Positions 34,768-45,150 of a DNA stretch of 64,000 nt are shown piece after piece. Position 1 is the stretch's first letter; every line of letters begins with the position of its first letter. Made by a program: the position numbers and the translations under genes. Origin of the DNA: Gadus chalcogrammus (lineage: Eukaryota; Chordata; Actinopteri; Gadiformes; Gadidae); contig NC_079418.1 in assembly GCF_026213295.1 (NCBI RefSeq), forward strand, positions 7,132,780-7,196,779. Reading direction: 5' to 3'. The notes under the pieces were generated by a model. That model ran no database searches. It was not told the DNA's origin and worked only from the letters and a program-made list of their open reading frames with translations.

Positions 34768-36272
34768 TGTAGTGGTATGAGGCAACACGGCTGCTTAGAC
34801 ACAGGCTTCTGTTTCACCACGCCCTCTCCGGCCCGTTCGCCAATCATTGCTTGTCGAGGGGATAAAAGTAGGCCGTGCCCTTCCTCCTGAACTCTCGCTT
34901 CCTGCCTTTTCGGCCCGTCCACTTCCGGGTCGTTGCCCTCGCCACTCACCTCAGAGCACAGGTAGGCTCACCTCCACATGCTGTTGCGTACATTCGTCAG
35001 CGTTTTACTAAAACTTAAACCATTACTATAATAGATCTGCCGAGATACTCATTGCAATCGGGGCAATGTATTGGGGTCGTTTACCGCCGCTGACCAGAGC
35101 ATAGGTGAGTCATGGTGAGCGTTTTGTTGTTGTTTGCCTGTTGGTCTGGTGCTAAACTCACTTTGCGCTCCTATCCATTTAACAGTCTGCTTGTCGCATG
35201 GTGCGTGGTGGCTGTCTCCCCCGCTACGCCGATACTCTTCACCCCTCTCCCTCTTTAGAAGGGACGCAAGAGAACCGGGATTATGAACGCTTGACCGAGA
35301 GCCGAGCCTTCCTTGTTATCTATTAAATCATTGCTGTATTGTCATTGCTGCTGCTTCACTGCCACTTCCGCCGACTTGGTTCGGGGCTCTGTCTGCTGCC
35401 CCTGGTCGGCTTGCCTCCAGCTGTTAGCCCTGTGTCCCGCTGCTGCTGTGTGTGGTGCGGTGTGTGCGTGTGTGGCTGCCGCTCGGGTGTGCCGCTGCGA
35501 GCTCCGCCTGGACTCACCCCTGGTGTGGACTGTGTGTGCGTGTGTGCGTTTTGAGTTAATCTCATAAATTTCGTGTCGTTGTTCATTTAATTTTCATTGG
35601 GAAGGGGAACTTCTCAATCTGAGCCCTTGTTTATTTTTGTTTAAAACATATGTTATGATTATTTGTTGAGTTGATATCTCTGGTCAGAGACTCTTTAATT
35701 TTCTTGTTTACTTTAATTTTGAGTGATTTTTGGTTATTGCAAATTAATACTCTTTAGTTTATTGATTTGTTACGTGATATTGTCTGTCAGTTGTGAGCCC
35801 TCCTAACTGTGCCCCTTTATAGAGCTGAAGGCCGACGGTGGTGGCGGTGGTTCTCCTGGTTGGTGGTGGTGATCCCCTGTGTGCGTGTGCTTTGTTTTAG
35901 ATTTTATTCGTTTGGACTTCACGTTTTTGCTGTGTGTGCGGTGCCCTTGTTTCTTTTGTTGGATTTAATTTCCCCCTGACGAACACTCTCCCAGCCGGTA
36001 AGCCTCAGCTTGTACCCACTTCCTTCCCCAGTTGGGCTTACTTCTCTTTTTCCTCTTTTTGTGCCAAACTGTTCATAATAATAAAATGCTTTGTTATTTA
36101 TGAACCCTGTCTCCCGCCCTCCCTGATTGAACGAACCTGAGTGTCTTATCGTCAGAGGTGACAATCATAATCACAGTGTATAGGTCCTTGGGCCCTAACC
36201 CAAGGTGGCGTTGTCGGTAACATAGAGAAGATACTCTGACATAAAATAGTAAAGCCTCCTCGTGTCGCCACA
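34768..36272 (+). repeat. Gypsy-A 3' LTR, 1,505 bp
   Basis: It starts TGTAGTGGTATGAGG and ends TCGCCACA, directly before the CTAA duplication. It contains the TATA-like GGGGATAAAAG (about 34859) and an AATAATAAAATG polyA region (about 36077-36088). It is long for a fish gypsy LTR, but the boundary is fixed by the resumption of the hAT-1 coding frame at 36277. Confidence 0.88.
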
Positions 36273-36276
36273 CTAA

Positions 36277-36963
36277 GAAGCTCTTTGCTGATGCAGAGTT
36301 CATTAAATAATGTGCAATTCACATGGCTGGTGAAATCTTAAATCAAGAGGAAAAAATCTGAACAAAAGTTGTGGACCTATGAAAGCAGGTGCCGAGGAAA
36401 TGTCAGCTGAACACAAAGATCTGTTGCTGCACAATGATGTTCGCTGGCTGAGTAAAGGCCCTGTGTTGGAGAGGGTGTGCGACCTGCGTGATGAACTTGT
36501 GTCATTTTTATCCAGCCTGCAGAGCCCAAAAGCCCGCGAATTTCTGGCGGGCTGACGCCAAGGTGTTGGCAGATGTTAATTTTTTGTGTGACATCATGTC
36601 TCATCTGAATCACCTTAACCTGCAGCTACAATGCAAGAACCACACTGTTGCTGACATGTACGAAGCGATTGAAGCCCTCCAGTCGAAGCTGCACCTTCAG
36701 GAGAGAGACATTCAAGGGAGAAAGTTTCACTTCCCACGTCTGCGTGAGCATTTAGAGAAGGAAAAAATGCAGGAAGATCCAGCAATGAAGGAGGTTGTGT
36801 CGACCCTGGCAGAAAACTTCAAGGAACGATTTGAAAGCTCCCCTAAACTCTCAGGTGACATCCTCCTCTTCTTGAGACAGCCGTTTTTTCTGTGCCAGCT
36901 GACGGCGAGTGGACTGCAGAGGCCAAAAGGCTTGTGCCATCCACAGATGAGGCAGCTTAGTTA
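36277..36963 (+). pseudogene. hAT-1 transposase middle/C-terminal fragments
   Basis: It resumes with KKLFADAEFIK, then skips to HKDLLLHNDVRWLSKGPVLERV and DLRDELVSFLSSL. After a frameshift it continues LADVNFLCDIMSHLNHLNLQLQ and a Lys/Glu-rich stretch. These are the conserved C-terminal blocks of SCAND3/GTF2IRD2-like hAT proteins. The catalytic middle is deleted and the hAT dimerisation end is truncated. Confidence 0.8.
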
Positions 36964-37676
36964 ATACTCAGGGTATTAAGTTTGTGACAATGTAAGTGCC
37001 TGTTACTTTGTTTCCTTTATTTATATGGGTAGATCAAGCAGAGCTGTGGTCGTGGTACAGAGGGAAGTCATGCACGGGGTGTATGCTCAGATACTCAGGC
37101 AAAATAAACAAACTTTATAGAAACTTTATAGAAACTGAAAGACATTACCGAGTATTTAAATAAACAATTAAATTCAATTCAATTTTATTTGTATAGCCCT
37201 TAATCACCATTACAGTCTCAAAGGGCTTAACAGGCCAAATATTTGTGACACCCCCCTTTACCCATGCCCCCACACGGGCAAGAAAAAACTCCCTTGAATC
37301 AGCAAGGAAGAAATCTTGAGATGAAACGCAGTGTAGCTGATCCCTTCTTCCAGGGATGGTCAGGAGTGCAATGGGTGCCACAATTGACATACAGGTAAAT
37401 ACATGCACATCATATTAAAATGGTGATGGGGTTCTGGCCGGTTATCCATGAGGAGAGTCCAGGCATCCAGTCCAGTACCCGCAACACGCTAGAACAGACA
37501 GAATAGTGAATTAGAACGGAAAAGTACATAGTGGGAATGTATAATGTAATAAGAAAAGCACAAGCAAACAGAGTAGTCTTCACTTCGCATCTGTCGTTTT
37601 CACACTCAAAATTCAAGATTATAGAGGTGCGTTTTGAGCTTTCCTTTGAATAGCTCCACAGAGTCAGCTTCCCTGA

Positions 37677-37910
37677 TCACTGATGGCAGCCTATTCCATA
37701 GGAAGGGGGCTCGATAGGGTCCGATTTCTTTTTAACCTTCGGCAATGAAAGAAGGCCCTCTCCCGAAGACCGGAGGGACCGAGAAAGACTATAAGGAATA
37801 ATCAGGTCCTTCAGGTAGGATGGAGATAATCCATGCAAGGCTTTATAGGTTAGCAATAACCTTCTTAAAGTCTGATCTGATATTGGTAGCCAGTGTAAAG
37901 AGGCGAGAAT
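37677..37910 (-). pseudogene. L2 ORF2 C-terminal piece
   Basis: LASLHWLPISDQTLRRLLLTYKALHGLSPSYLKDL followed by SRSLRSS is the conserved end of L2 ORF2. It joins in sense to the RT piece at 42525-43466 once the ISL2EU element is ignored. Confidence 0.88.
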
Positions 37911-38056
37911 TCGCTCTGTGCACAATATGGCGACTGTTGGCGGAAATTATCTGTATAGGATGCTGAGCATTTCCGGTCTTCCGGTCTAAACATCCAGATT
38001 TGACAGCGACCACGAAAACAGCCAGAGAGCGAATTAGTTAGTTTTTCAGTTTCACA

Positions 38057-39589
38057 ATGAGCCTTTTTAAAATCCAAGGGAAGCGACTTAGCTTTCAACA
38101 GGTGGGAAACACTGTACGTCATTGCTGTGTGCCGTTGTGTACCTGTTCATCGAAGTACAACAACATAGTTAGCTTCCATTCATTTCCCGTTGACGCTGCG
38201 GTACGGGCTGAGTGGAAGCAGAAAATCCGGAGGGATGACTTCATGCCGACCAAGCACACCCGGGTCTGTAGTCGACATTTCAAGCAGACTGATATTGATG
38301 TGACTGTCAGTGGACGAAGGAGGGTGAAGAAGGGAGCCATACCAGTTTTATTTTCTTGGAACGGATACCAGCTACCTGCGCCCAGACCGAGTGTGTGGGA
38401 ACGGCGTCCGCGGGCCGAGAGTCCCCCCCCAGAGCCAGACTCGGACTCGGAGATGGAGACTGGAATGGCTCCAGATCATGATTACTGTGTCGTCCCCCAA
38501 ACAGGAGCGAGGGCAAGTAATTTGTCAGAGGAAAACGAAGCTCTACGTCTTCAGATCAGGGAGCTTCAACAGCAGGTGGAGGATCTCAATCTTCGTCAGC
38601 GTTTTGGAATAGAGCGTCTCTCAGCATCAGATGAGGATGTGCGCTTTTACAGCAGGTTTGCCTCCTACAGAAGTTTCATGGCATTTTGGAGACTAATTGA
38701 ACCTGCTGTGACCCACAAAATGATTCGCACAACCAGTGCCAAGACAGCCTCTGCCAGCATCAGGACAACGGTAGGTTTATTGTTGGTATGTTTTTGTTGA
38801 TATGTTTTTAGTTTTATGTTTTATGTTTTTGTTGGTATGTCTCAACAGAAACTGAGACCCATTGACGAGTTTCTGCTGTTCCTGATGTACCTGTCAGTGG
38901 GTTTTCCTCTGAGGGACCTTGCAGAGAGGTTCAACATCCACCGCACAACAGCAGGTCGTATCATCACTACATGGACCCACTTCCTGTACTGCCTGCTGGG
39001 AAGCAAGCGCCTTTGGGTTCCTCCAGAGGTAGTGAGAGCTCACCTGCCACCTGAGTTTGCAGCTTTCGCAGATACACAGGTAGTCCTTGATTGTACAGAA
39101 ATATTTTGTCAGACACCATCCTCTCTGCTCCTTCAGAGTGAGGTTTTCTCGACCTACAAATCTCATGCAACATTCAAGGCCATGGTTGGCATGGCACCCC
39201 ACGGTGCTGTCACCTGTGTCTGGACTGTATGCAGGCTCTATGAGTCTTTCAAGTTGTCTGGGATTGTGAAGCTGTTGAAGCCAGGTATGGCAATCATGGT
39301 GAACAAAGGGTTTCGTGTGGACGACCTTGTTCCTTGTAAGGTTTACTGGCCTGCATTTCTCAGGAACCAACAACAAATGAGTCGTGAGGATGTTAGACAG
39401 ACACAGGCGATTGCACGTCTGAGAGTGCATGTGGAGAGGTGTATCAGGAGAGTAAAAGAGAACAAACTGTTTGACAAGGCCATACCACTATCTATATGTG
39501 GGAACATCGATGAACTGTTCAGTGTGGCCTGCTTCCTGGTCAACTACCAGAATGGGCCTTTAGTGAAGGCAAGGGCAACTAGTAAATGA
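38057..39589 (+). CDS. ISL2EU transposase (THAP domain + IS4/IS5-like DDE), two exons
   Basis: Exon 1 (38057-38770) encodes a C2CH THAP zinc finger (HCCVPLC..FHSFP..W..CSRHF, about residues 22-85). An acidic linker and a leucine-zipper-like coil (LSEENEALRLQIRELQQQVEDL) follow. Exon 2 (38849-39589) follows a 78-bp GT-AG intron and encodes an HTH (LRDLAERFNIHRTTAGRII) and the DDE_4 domain, with LDCTEIF (Asp) and HVERCIRRVKE (Glu). The middle catalytic position reads MVNKGFRVDD, where related proteins have ADKGF, so Asp appears changed to Asn. The frame is otherwise open for about 485 codons. The start is uncertain: the THAP often begins nearer VRHCC. Confidence 0.88.
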
Positions 39590-40079
39590 AGTAAATGTTT
39601 TATGTTGTGCTGCGTTACATCTGGAAATCAGTTATTTTACTGAGACAGGCCCGATTATATTGTAACTTTGTTACTTGTAATACTTTCCTGTATAATAAAA
39701 AAGAGAGAGAAAAAAGAGTCTGTTTGTATTGTCACGCATGTCTTGTCCTGTGTTCTCACCCGAATGGTCTGCACCTTGCGGTGGGTGAGCTTTAAACTGA
39801 GACAGGCCAATTTTGTGTTTTGTATTTGCTGTCACTGTTTGCCACTGTATGTACATTAGCTTTGGGTTTTAAAGGACTTGAAATGAAAACCAGATGCATC
39901 ATAGATGACACTAGAATATGTAGAATTTAATTAGGAAAGATTGAACAACACTTTTTCAATGATCCTATACCAACAATCCACATAGTTTTACACTCTCATT
40001 TCAATCAGTTCGAAAGGTATGGTCTCTGAATGAAACATTCATTTAAAAAAGATCAGATTAAGAAATGATAGAAAAATAA

Positions 40080-42450
40080 TTAATCCACCCTCTCCCTTAT
40101 GACCCAGGCAACCTCAGCATCTTTATAAATTCTTTGCACAAGAACATCATCCTCTGCAAAAACCACAAAATCACACCACTGCATCCCTGTGATAAGCAGC
40201 TGGCCTTGCACCTGCCAGTAGTAGCTGTGGCTTGGCTTCAGACGGAGGGCGCCATTCTGCATGCGCAGGTACCCGCAGTCCACGTAGCTCTTCACGTTAG
40301 GACACTTCACCTCCACCAGCCCAAATGGTGGTGCCTCCGTGGGATCAAAAACGACCCCATCTGGAGAAGAACCGAGCCAGGGAGCATCTGGATGGATGAC
40401 AAATCCTGATGGCCAGTAGCTGATGTTTTTAATGTGGGCATACTCCTGAATAGCTACTGGCTCCAGTGCAAGCCCCCTCTTCATCAGAGCTGTCTGAACC
40501 CCACCTTTGCGGATACGTTCGGCAAGGTTCTCAGCAGAGCTGTGACCTCTGACATGGCACACCTCCCGGAACCTTGAGGAGGTGAGCCTCATCTTCCTCA
40601 GGCTGTGCCATTCTGCGCTACCACTCTGTTCCCTTGTGGCCCTCTCAATGGATCTTGCCATGTCGAAATTGATGGTAAGCGCCATTGCATTACATTGTTG
40701 TTGGTGAGTGCACACAAAGGAACATGTGCTTGGGTCCAGCCTGTGACCATGTAACGGCAGTGGGGGTGGAGAGGGTGCGTCTGGGTGGTGGATGATGACC
40801 CTACTCACTGGCACAGGGTGCTGATAAGAAATAGGGCTTCCATCTTGAACGCTCCCAAAAGTGGAATTGACAAGGGGGACACCAGGACTTATGGAGAGCG
40901 TGGTGATTAATGGTGCAAGGTCTGCCATGAAGTCCTGGTATGCCTCGTCGACCTTCAGGATATCTGGGTCTGGCAAGTCCCCCCGCACTGCTTTGTAGCG
41001 CTTGCTCCTTTTGAAACAGTTACATCATAATTAAAAAAAAACAATAACTCTTATAACAAAACAATCTGACAATGACTGCAGAATATATTTGTACTTAACA
41101 ATGAATATTACCTCACACCATCAGCAGCTGTGTACTGTCCCGACTTTGGTTTGGTTGAGACAAATACCATATTACTCACTCTGCCAGGTTTCACACCCTA
41201 TCAAGAAAGCGGGTAAAGTTTAAATCAAATTCAAAAATCCATATAACATTAACAATTTGTGATTAGCCTTAGTTCTTAAGTACTAACCAGTTTTCGGGGC
41301 TTATGCCACTGCTGCTCAGTTTCAGTGCAGCTGAGGACTGGCGGAACTGCTTTCAGTTGCAATGCCGAGTATTTCGTGCTCTGGTACAGCAGTGCAACAC
41401 TGTGATTGCAGAGAGCAGTTCCAGCCACACAAGAACACTCAGCCGCAGCTATTTGAATCTGTGGCTGAGTGCTGTCCTCAAAAGTGATCTATGGATAAAA
41501 CATGATTTTAGTATTATAATTATTATTATTTAAATAATACAGTTTAGTATTAATAGAGCATTGAACTGATTAGTATGGCCTAGATTGAGGATACAAAGTC
41601 AGCTCTTACCTCTCACTGACTAATGTACCCATCATGTAAAGGCCTACTTAAACTTGTACTCCAAAGAACAGGAGCAGTACAGAATTGAACAGGTTAGTAT
41701 ACCGTAAATCCTCAATTGTGGCCAGAGGGTTTTATTTATTTAGGCTGCACAGCCTGTTTTCTAATTGAATCTCTGTCATTACTTGAGGATTTACGATAGC
41801 CTAGACTGAGGGTACAAAATCAGCTCTTACCTCACACTGACAAATGTTCCCACCATGAAAAGGCATACTTAAACGTATGCTCCAAAGAACAGGAGCAATA
41901 ACAACCGGTTTCTGGGGTGTTCATGTCCAAGTATAGTTCAGGTTTAAGTAAAATAAACAGACTCGAGATGAATTATTGTTGTTCTACATCCACATCGCCA
42001 ACTATAGCCACAAAAACACCCCAGAATCTTGAACTTGAACTGATTAAACACATGTATTCCACCCTACTCTGACGTCGTGAGGCTTCTCATGTTTGCGCCT
42101 GGACGTCATTCAACGTCATTCATGTAATGTGAATCAAAACACACTGGACTTCTTTTCAACACAGTACAGTCGATCAAACAACCTGATGCTCGAAAAGTAA
42201 CTAGTAACTGCGCGATTTGTCTCTAGTTTTCTGAACCAAGCTAGCTACCTAGCGATGGCACAATGTGAACGTATTCTGATGTCAGTTTGGAACTTACCTT
42301 CAAAATTGTCAATATAACTCGAGAGGTACATCTTGTACCCCTTTTCCCGTTTACTCCGGGGGGCAACGCATCCTTTTTGGACAAGTCTGTGGACGTCTGA
42401 TATGGTCAGTTTGGGCAGGTCTTGTAGATCTGGTGAAAAAACATCGCCAT
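40080..42450 (-). CDS. ISL2EU SWIM zinc finger-YqaJ nuclease, at least four exons
   Basis: Exons on the minus strand: about 42450-42298 (SPDLQDLPKLTISDVHRLV, KGYKMYLSSYIDNFE), 41488-41288 (SWIM finger CSC-x6-CNH), 41197-41112, and 41007-40080, each with GT/AG borders. The last exon holds the YqaJ/lambda-exonuclease-like fold: SSRFREVCHV, LALEPVAIQEYAH (Glu), WLGSSPDGVVF (Asp), GLVEVKCP (Glu-x-Lys) and YYWQVQGQLLITG (Gln). All expected active-site residues are present. The role in transposition is unproven; it may process DNA ends. No in-frame ATG exists in exon 1, and the only plausible start (ATGGCG near 42450) is one base out of frame. Confidence 0.85.
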
Positions 42451-42524
42451 CGTGCCGGAAGTACTGAGCATCACAAACGAGGGAGCGGAAGTAGAACGGA
42501 AGTAGCTTCTTGCACCGAGCGAAT

Positions 42525-43466
42525 AGGTGTAATATGATCAAACTTTCTCGTTCTGGTCAGCAGTCTAGCTGCCGCACTGTGTACCAGCTGTAGACTTTTT
42601 GTGGTAGAGTTCTGTAATCCCGAGAACAGTGCATTGCAATAGTCCAGTCTTGACGAAACAAATGCATGAATCAGTGTCTCTGCATCCACTGCAGATAACA
42701 TTGGTCTGATTCTTGCAATGTTTCTCAGATGGAAAAAGGCAATTCTAGTTATACTTCTTATATGTTGGTCAAAGCATAATTGAGGGTCAAACAGGACACC
42801 AAGATTTTTGACGGACGCACTCTGTGGGATGGCGAAGCCATCCAACCAGAGAGAGACATCCTCAAACTCTTCCCGGTCCCGCTTCGAGCCGATAATTATC
42901 AGCTCTGTCTTCCCAGTATTAAGCTGTAGGAAGTTTTGTGACATCCAGCCCTTCACAGCAGCCAGACAGGACTCAACCCTTTGAATCTGGGCAGAGTCCC
43001 CGGAATCTACAGGAATGTAGAGCTGGGTGTCATCCGCATAGCAATGGAAACTAATTCCGAAGCTGCGGATAACGTCGCCCAGGGGAAGCATGTAAATTGC
43101 AAAAAGTAATGGACCAAGAACTGACCCTTGTGGTACGCCAAAGCGTAATTTACAGTGCTTTGATTCTGCACCCTCATGAAGCACAAATTGTGTTCTATCT
43201 GTGAGGTACGATTCAAGCCAACCAAGAGCCGTACCCCCGAAACCAACATAGTGTTCAAGGCGGTGAAGAAGAGTGCTGTGGTCGATCGTATCAAACGCAG
43301 CGCTCAGATCCAATAGCACAAGCATTGTGCTTGTATTTTTATCCAAAGCTAAAAGGATGTCATTTACAACTCTTGTAATAGCAGTTTCATGACAAGACAA
43401 GGCTGAACATAATATAGTCTGAAGCAAGCTACGTCTCCTCCTCCTCCTCATTCCTTGCATTCTCAT
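42525..43466 (-). pseudogene. L2 reverse transcriptase domain
   Basis: It encodes LLDLSAAFDTIDH, FGVPQGSVLGPLLF and the catalytic CYADDTQLY (about 43026-43045), then GKTELIIIGSK and SSRLDYCNALFSGL, the standard order of L2/CR1 RT. It is open for 300 codons. The endonuclease domain is missing (5' truncation), and the 3' end is interrupted at HITPI by ISL2EU. Confidence 0.92.
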
Positions 43467-43719
43467 CGATGCACCATTCCTGGATGCTATTTAAGCCTAA
43501 TTGATCTAGCCCTCCTGCATTATCGCTAAAACAGTCATTATAATTAAAGCTAAATTTGCACATAAAAATGGCGAATTAGAAAAATGAAATGACATTTAGG
43601 CCCTTGGCATGGCATGTTTGACCCAATTTGGCCCTCTGGAAAAACGAATTAGGGAACACTGATGTACACTATATAGGGAATAGGGAACTAGTGTATAGGG
43701 AACGATTTCGAACACAGCT

Positions 43720-44276
43720 TCCCTATCATGGATGTAGTGCACTAAATAGGGTGCAAGCCATTTTGTAGGGCGTTCGAATTCTCAGTGGTCCACTATATAG
43801 GGAACTATATAGTGGACTTAAAATAGGGTACATACAATGTACCCAACATGTTACTCCCGTATACCACAATGCAATGCGGTCGTGTTTTCCCGGAGGAGAA
43901 GAAGAAGCTGAATAACCGCGAAAACGAATACATTTAATGATGGAGTCTCCGGCTTTCGTTTAGAAATGTCAACAATTTATTTGGGATTTAACATAGAATA
44001 TTTAACATTCAAAATGAATTAAAAAAGGAAATGTAACATTCAACATCAATACAACCTCCAGCTTTCGTCGTGAGTGACCGGTTTGTTTACATGATGTTGG
44101 CGCATCTGTCTGCGTCACACAAATACCCGGCGCATTTACTGACGCAAATTACATTTAGAAATCTTAAGCATAGTGTCCGAATTCTCGTTTGTTCGTTCCC
44201 TAAATAGTGCACTATATCATGGACACTATATAGGGAATAGTGAGTGAGTGGATAGGGAACGATTTCGAGCACAGCT
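43720..44276. mobile_element. Harbinger-type MITE copy 2, uninterrupted
   Basis: 557 bp, tandem to copy 1. It begins inside the terminal repeat (TCCCTATCATGG; the first ~19 bp are missing) and ends CGATTTCGAGCACAGCT. It shows single-copy target sites where copy 1 has hAT-N1 (CAAATTAC) and hAT-1 (ATGGACAC, cf. ATGTACAC). It is non-coding. Confidence 0.88.
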
Positions 44277-45150
44277 AATGTCTAATATGAGGAGAATGGG
44301 CACTCGCTGGTTAGTTCCGATTTTCTGGAATGGTTGCAGTAATAATCTGTCCACGCGGGGCGCTCGTAGGCGAGTCCAGAATGAATGGGAGCCTATGGGG
44401 TTTTATCCTCAGAATCCACTTTTCTCACAATGTAATTTTTTGTCAAGTAATTTGAAAGTTGCGTTCAAAAGGTGGGGCTAAAATAATAAACTCAGCTGAA
44501 TATTGCCTTTTTTAAGGTCACGTATCTGTTCTATAAAGGTGTTAAAAAAATACGATGACGTCACACATTGTCATACTGTCAGAGGTACTGCTTTACGGCA
44601 GTTTCTGAAGCACTTCCGCATTTCCCGCAACAATAATAACAGCTGTTGGAGGTGGTGGAAGGTGTCGGAGGGAACCGGATGTCCGAGTTGGAGAGGAAGC
44701 GGATCAGGGTGGAGTAGTGGCGTGCTAGTGGCGGTGTTTTCAAATTGTTTATTATTTCAAGTTGTTGGCTTCAGAACAACGGCTAAAGGAGATTTCTGAA
44801 TTGGTTGATTTTTGGGTTGTTCAGCTTGGGTGTTGTGGGGATCTGTTAGTAGGGATATTTCCCGACGGCCTGTATAGGTCCGGGAACGATATCCCTGCAC
44901 AGGTCTGTGCAAACTCAGTTTTTTTTTCAACTCAAAACCTGTCGACAAGATCAAACTTAAACACAACCCATGCTGTAATAATTTAATCAAGCGTATTTCT
45001 AAACCAATATTGTTCACGTCACACGTCATGCATGAATGTTGCAAATTTAAAATGTAGACCTCTAACTGCGCAGCACTGAAAATCGCGCGAAAGAAGTAGA
45101 AATAGTGGTAGACTGCAGAGATTGTTCCCGGCGTGGATTGGAATATCAAA
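44277..45150. other. Non-coding stretch upstream of the ZMYM1-like hAT gene
   Basis: No ORF with recognisable content. It is presumably part 5' flank of hAT-5 (promoter side) and part older repeat sequence. I could not find the hAT-5 terminus. Confidence 0.4.

Larger units (their letters stand above)
30308..36272 (+). mobile_element. Gypsy-A, Ty3/gypsy element with 1.5-kb LTR and internal deletions
   Basis: Flanked by a 4-bp target duplication CTAA (30304-30307 and 36273-36276), with the hAT-1 reading frame continuing across. Order: 5' LTR remnant, gag tail, protease-RT, RNase H, integrase, polypurine tract, 3' LTR (34768-36272). LTR remnant and 3' LTR differ at only about six positions over ~285 bp by eye, so the insertion is fairly young. 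The copy is dead through deletions (LTR/gag, RT thumb) and frameshifts. Confidence 0.92.
37911..42522. mobile_element. ISL2EU (IS4EU-type) DNA transposon, 4,612 bp, complete ends
   Basis: Terminal repeats TCGCTCTGTGCA and TGCACCGAGCGA (one mismatch) bound the element. The L2 coding sequence continues across it with a 2-bp AT target duplication (37909-37910 and 42523-42524). It encodes a THAP-domain DDE transposase on the plus strand and a SWIM-YqaJ nuclease gene on the minus strand, converging. That combination is diagnostic of ISL2EU elements. It is the youngest insertion in this nest. Confidence 0.92.
37165..43466 (-). mobile_element. L2-type LINE (5'-truncated), split by ISL2EU
   Basis: Minus-strand LINE whose 3' end (about 37,165) is an ATTGAATTG-repeat tail preceded by GGGCTATACAAATAAAATT, as in fish L2/CR1-like elements. 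RT lies at 43466-42525, and the C-terminal remainder at 37910-37677 continues the same protein across the ISL2EU insertion (HITPI / LASLHWLPIS). It lies inside hAT-1. Confidence 0.85.
29610..43661 (+). mobile_element. hAT-1 (SCAND3/GTF2IRD2-like hAT), 14 kb with nested insertions
   Basis: Left end CAGTGAACCCC(AATTAG) and right end (CTAATT)AGGGAACACTG are inverted. The 8-bp duplication ATGTACAC flanks both (29602-29609 and 43662-43669). hAT-1's own sequence is 29610-30307, 36273 to about 37164, and about 43467-43661. The remainder is Gypsy-A and an L2 that itself carries ISL2EU. The transposase also has internal deletions and frameshifts, so the element is dead. Confidence 0.9.
28001..43719. 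mobile_element. Harbinger-type MITE copy 1, interrupted by hAT-N1 and hAT-1
   Basis: MITE sequence is present at 28001-28451, 29529-29609 and 43662-43719. The rest is younger insertions. It starts AGCTGTGTTCGAAATCG and ends CGATTTCGAACACAGCT, a clear inverted terminal repeat. Comparison with the adjacent uninterrupted copy 2 (43720-44276) places both insertions exactly. Confidence 0.85.

Noticed and set aside
29957..36963. SCAND3/GTF2IRD2-like protein as a host gene with a gypsy element in an intron
   Set aside because: hAT terminal repeats and an 8-bp target duplication surround it, and the frame is broken in several places.
38057..39589. THAP-domain gene as a host transcription factor
   Set aside because: It lies between ISL2EU terminal repeats inside an L2 LINE and continues into a DDE transposase. 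It is a transposon gene, not a conserved host gene.
40080..41007. YqaJ domain as a phage or viral recombinase insertion
   Set aside because: The gene is spliced, carries a SWIM finger and is bounded by transposon ends together with a THAP transposase. ISL2EU explains it without a virus.
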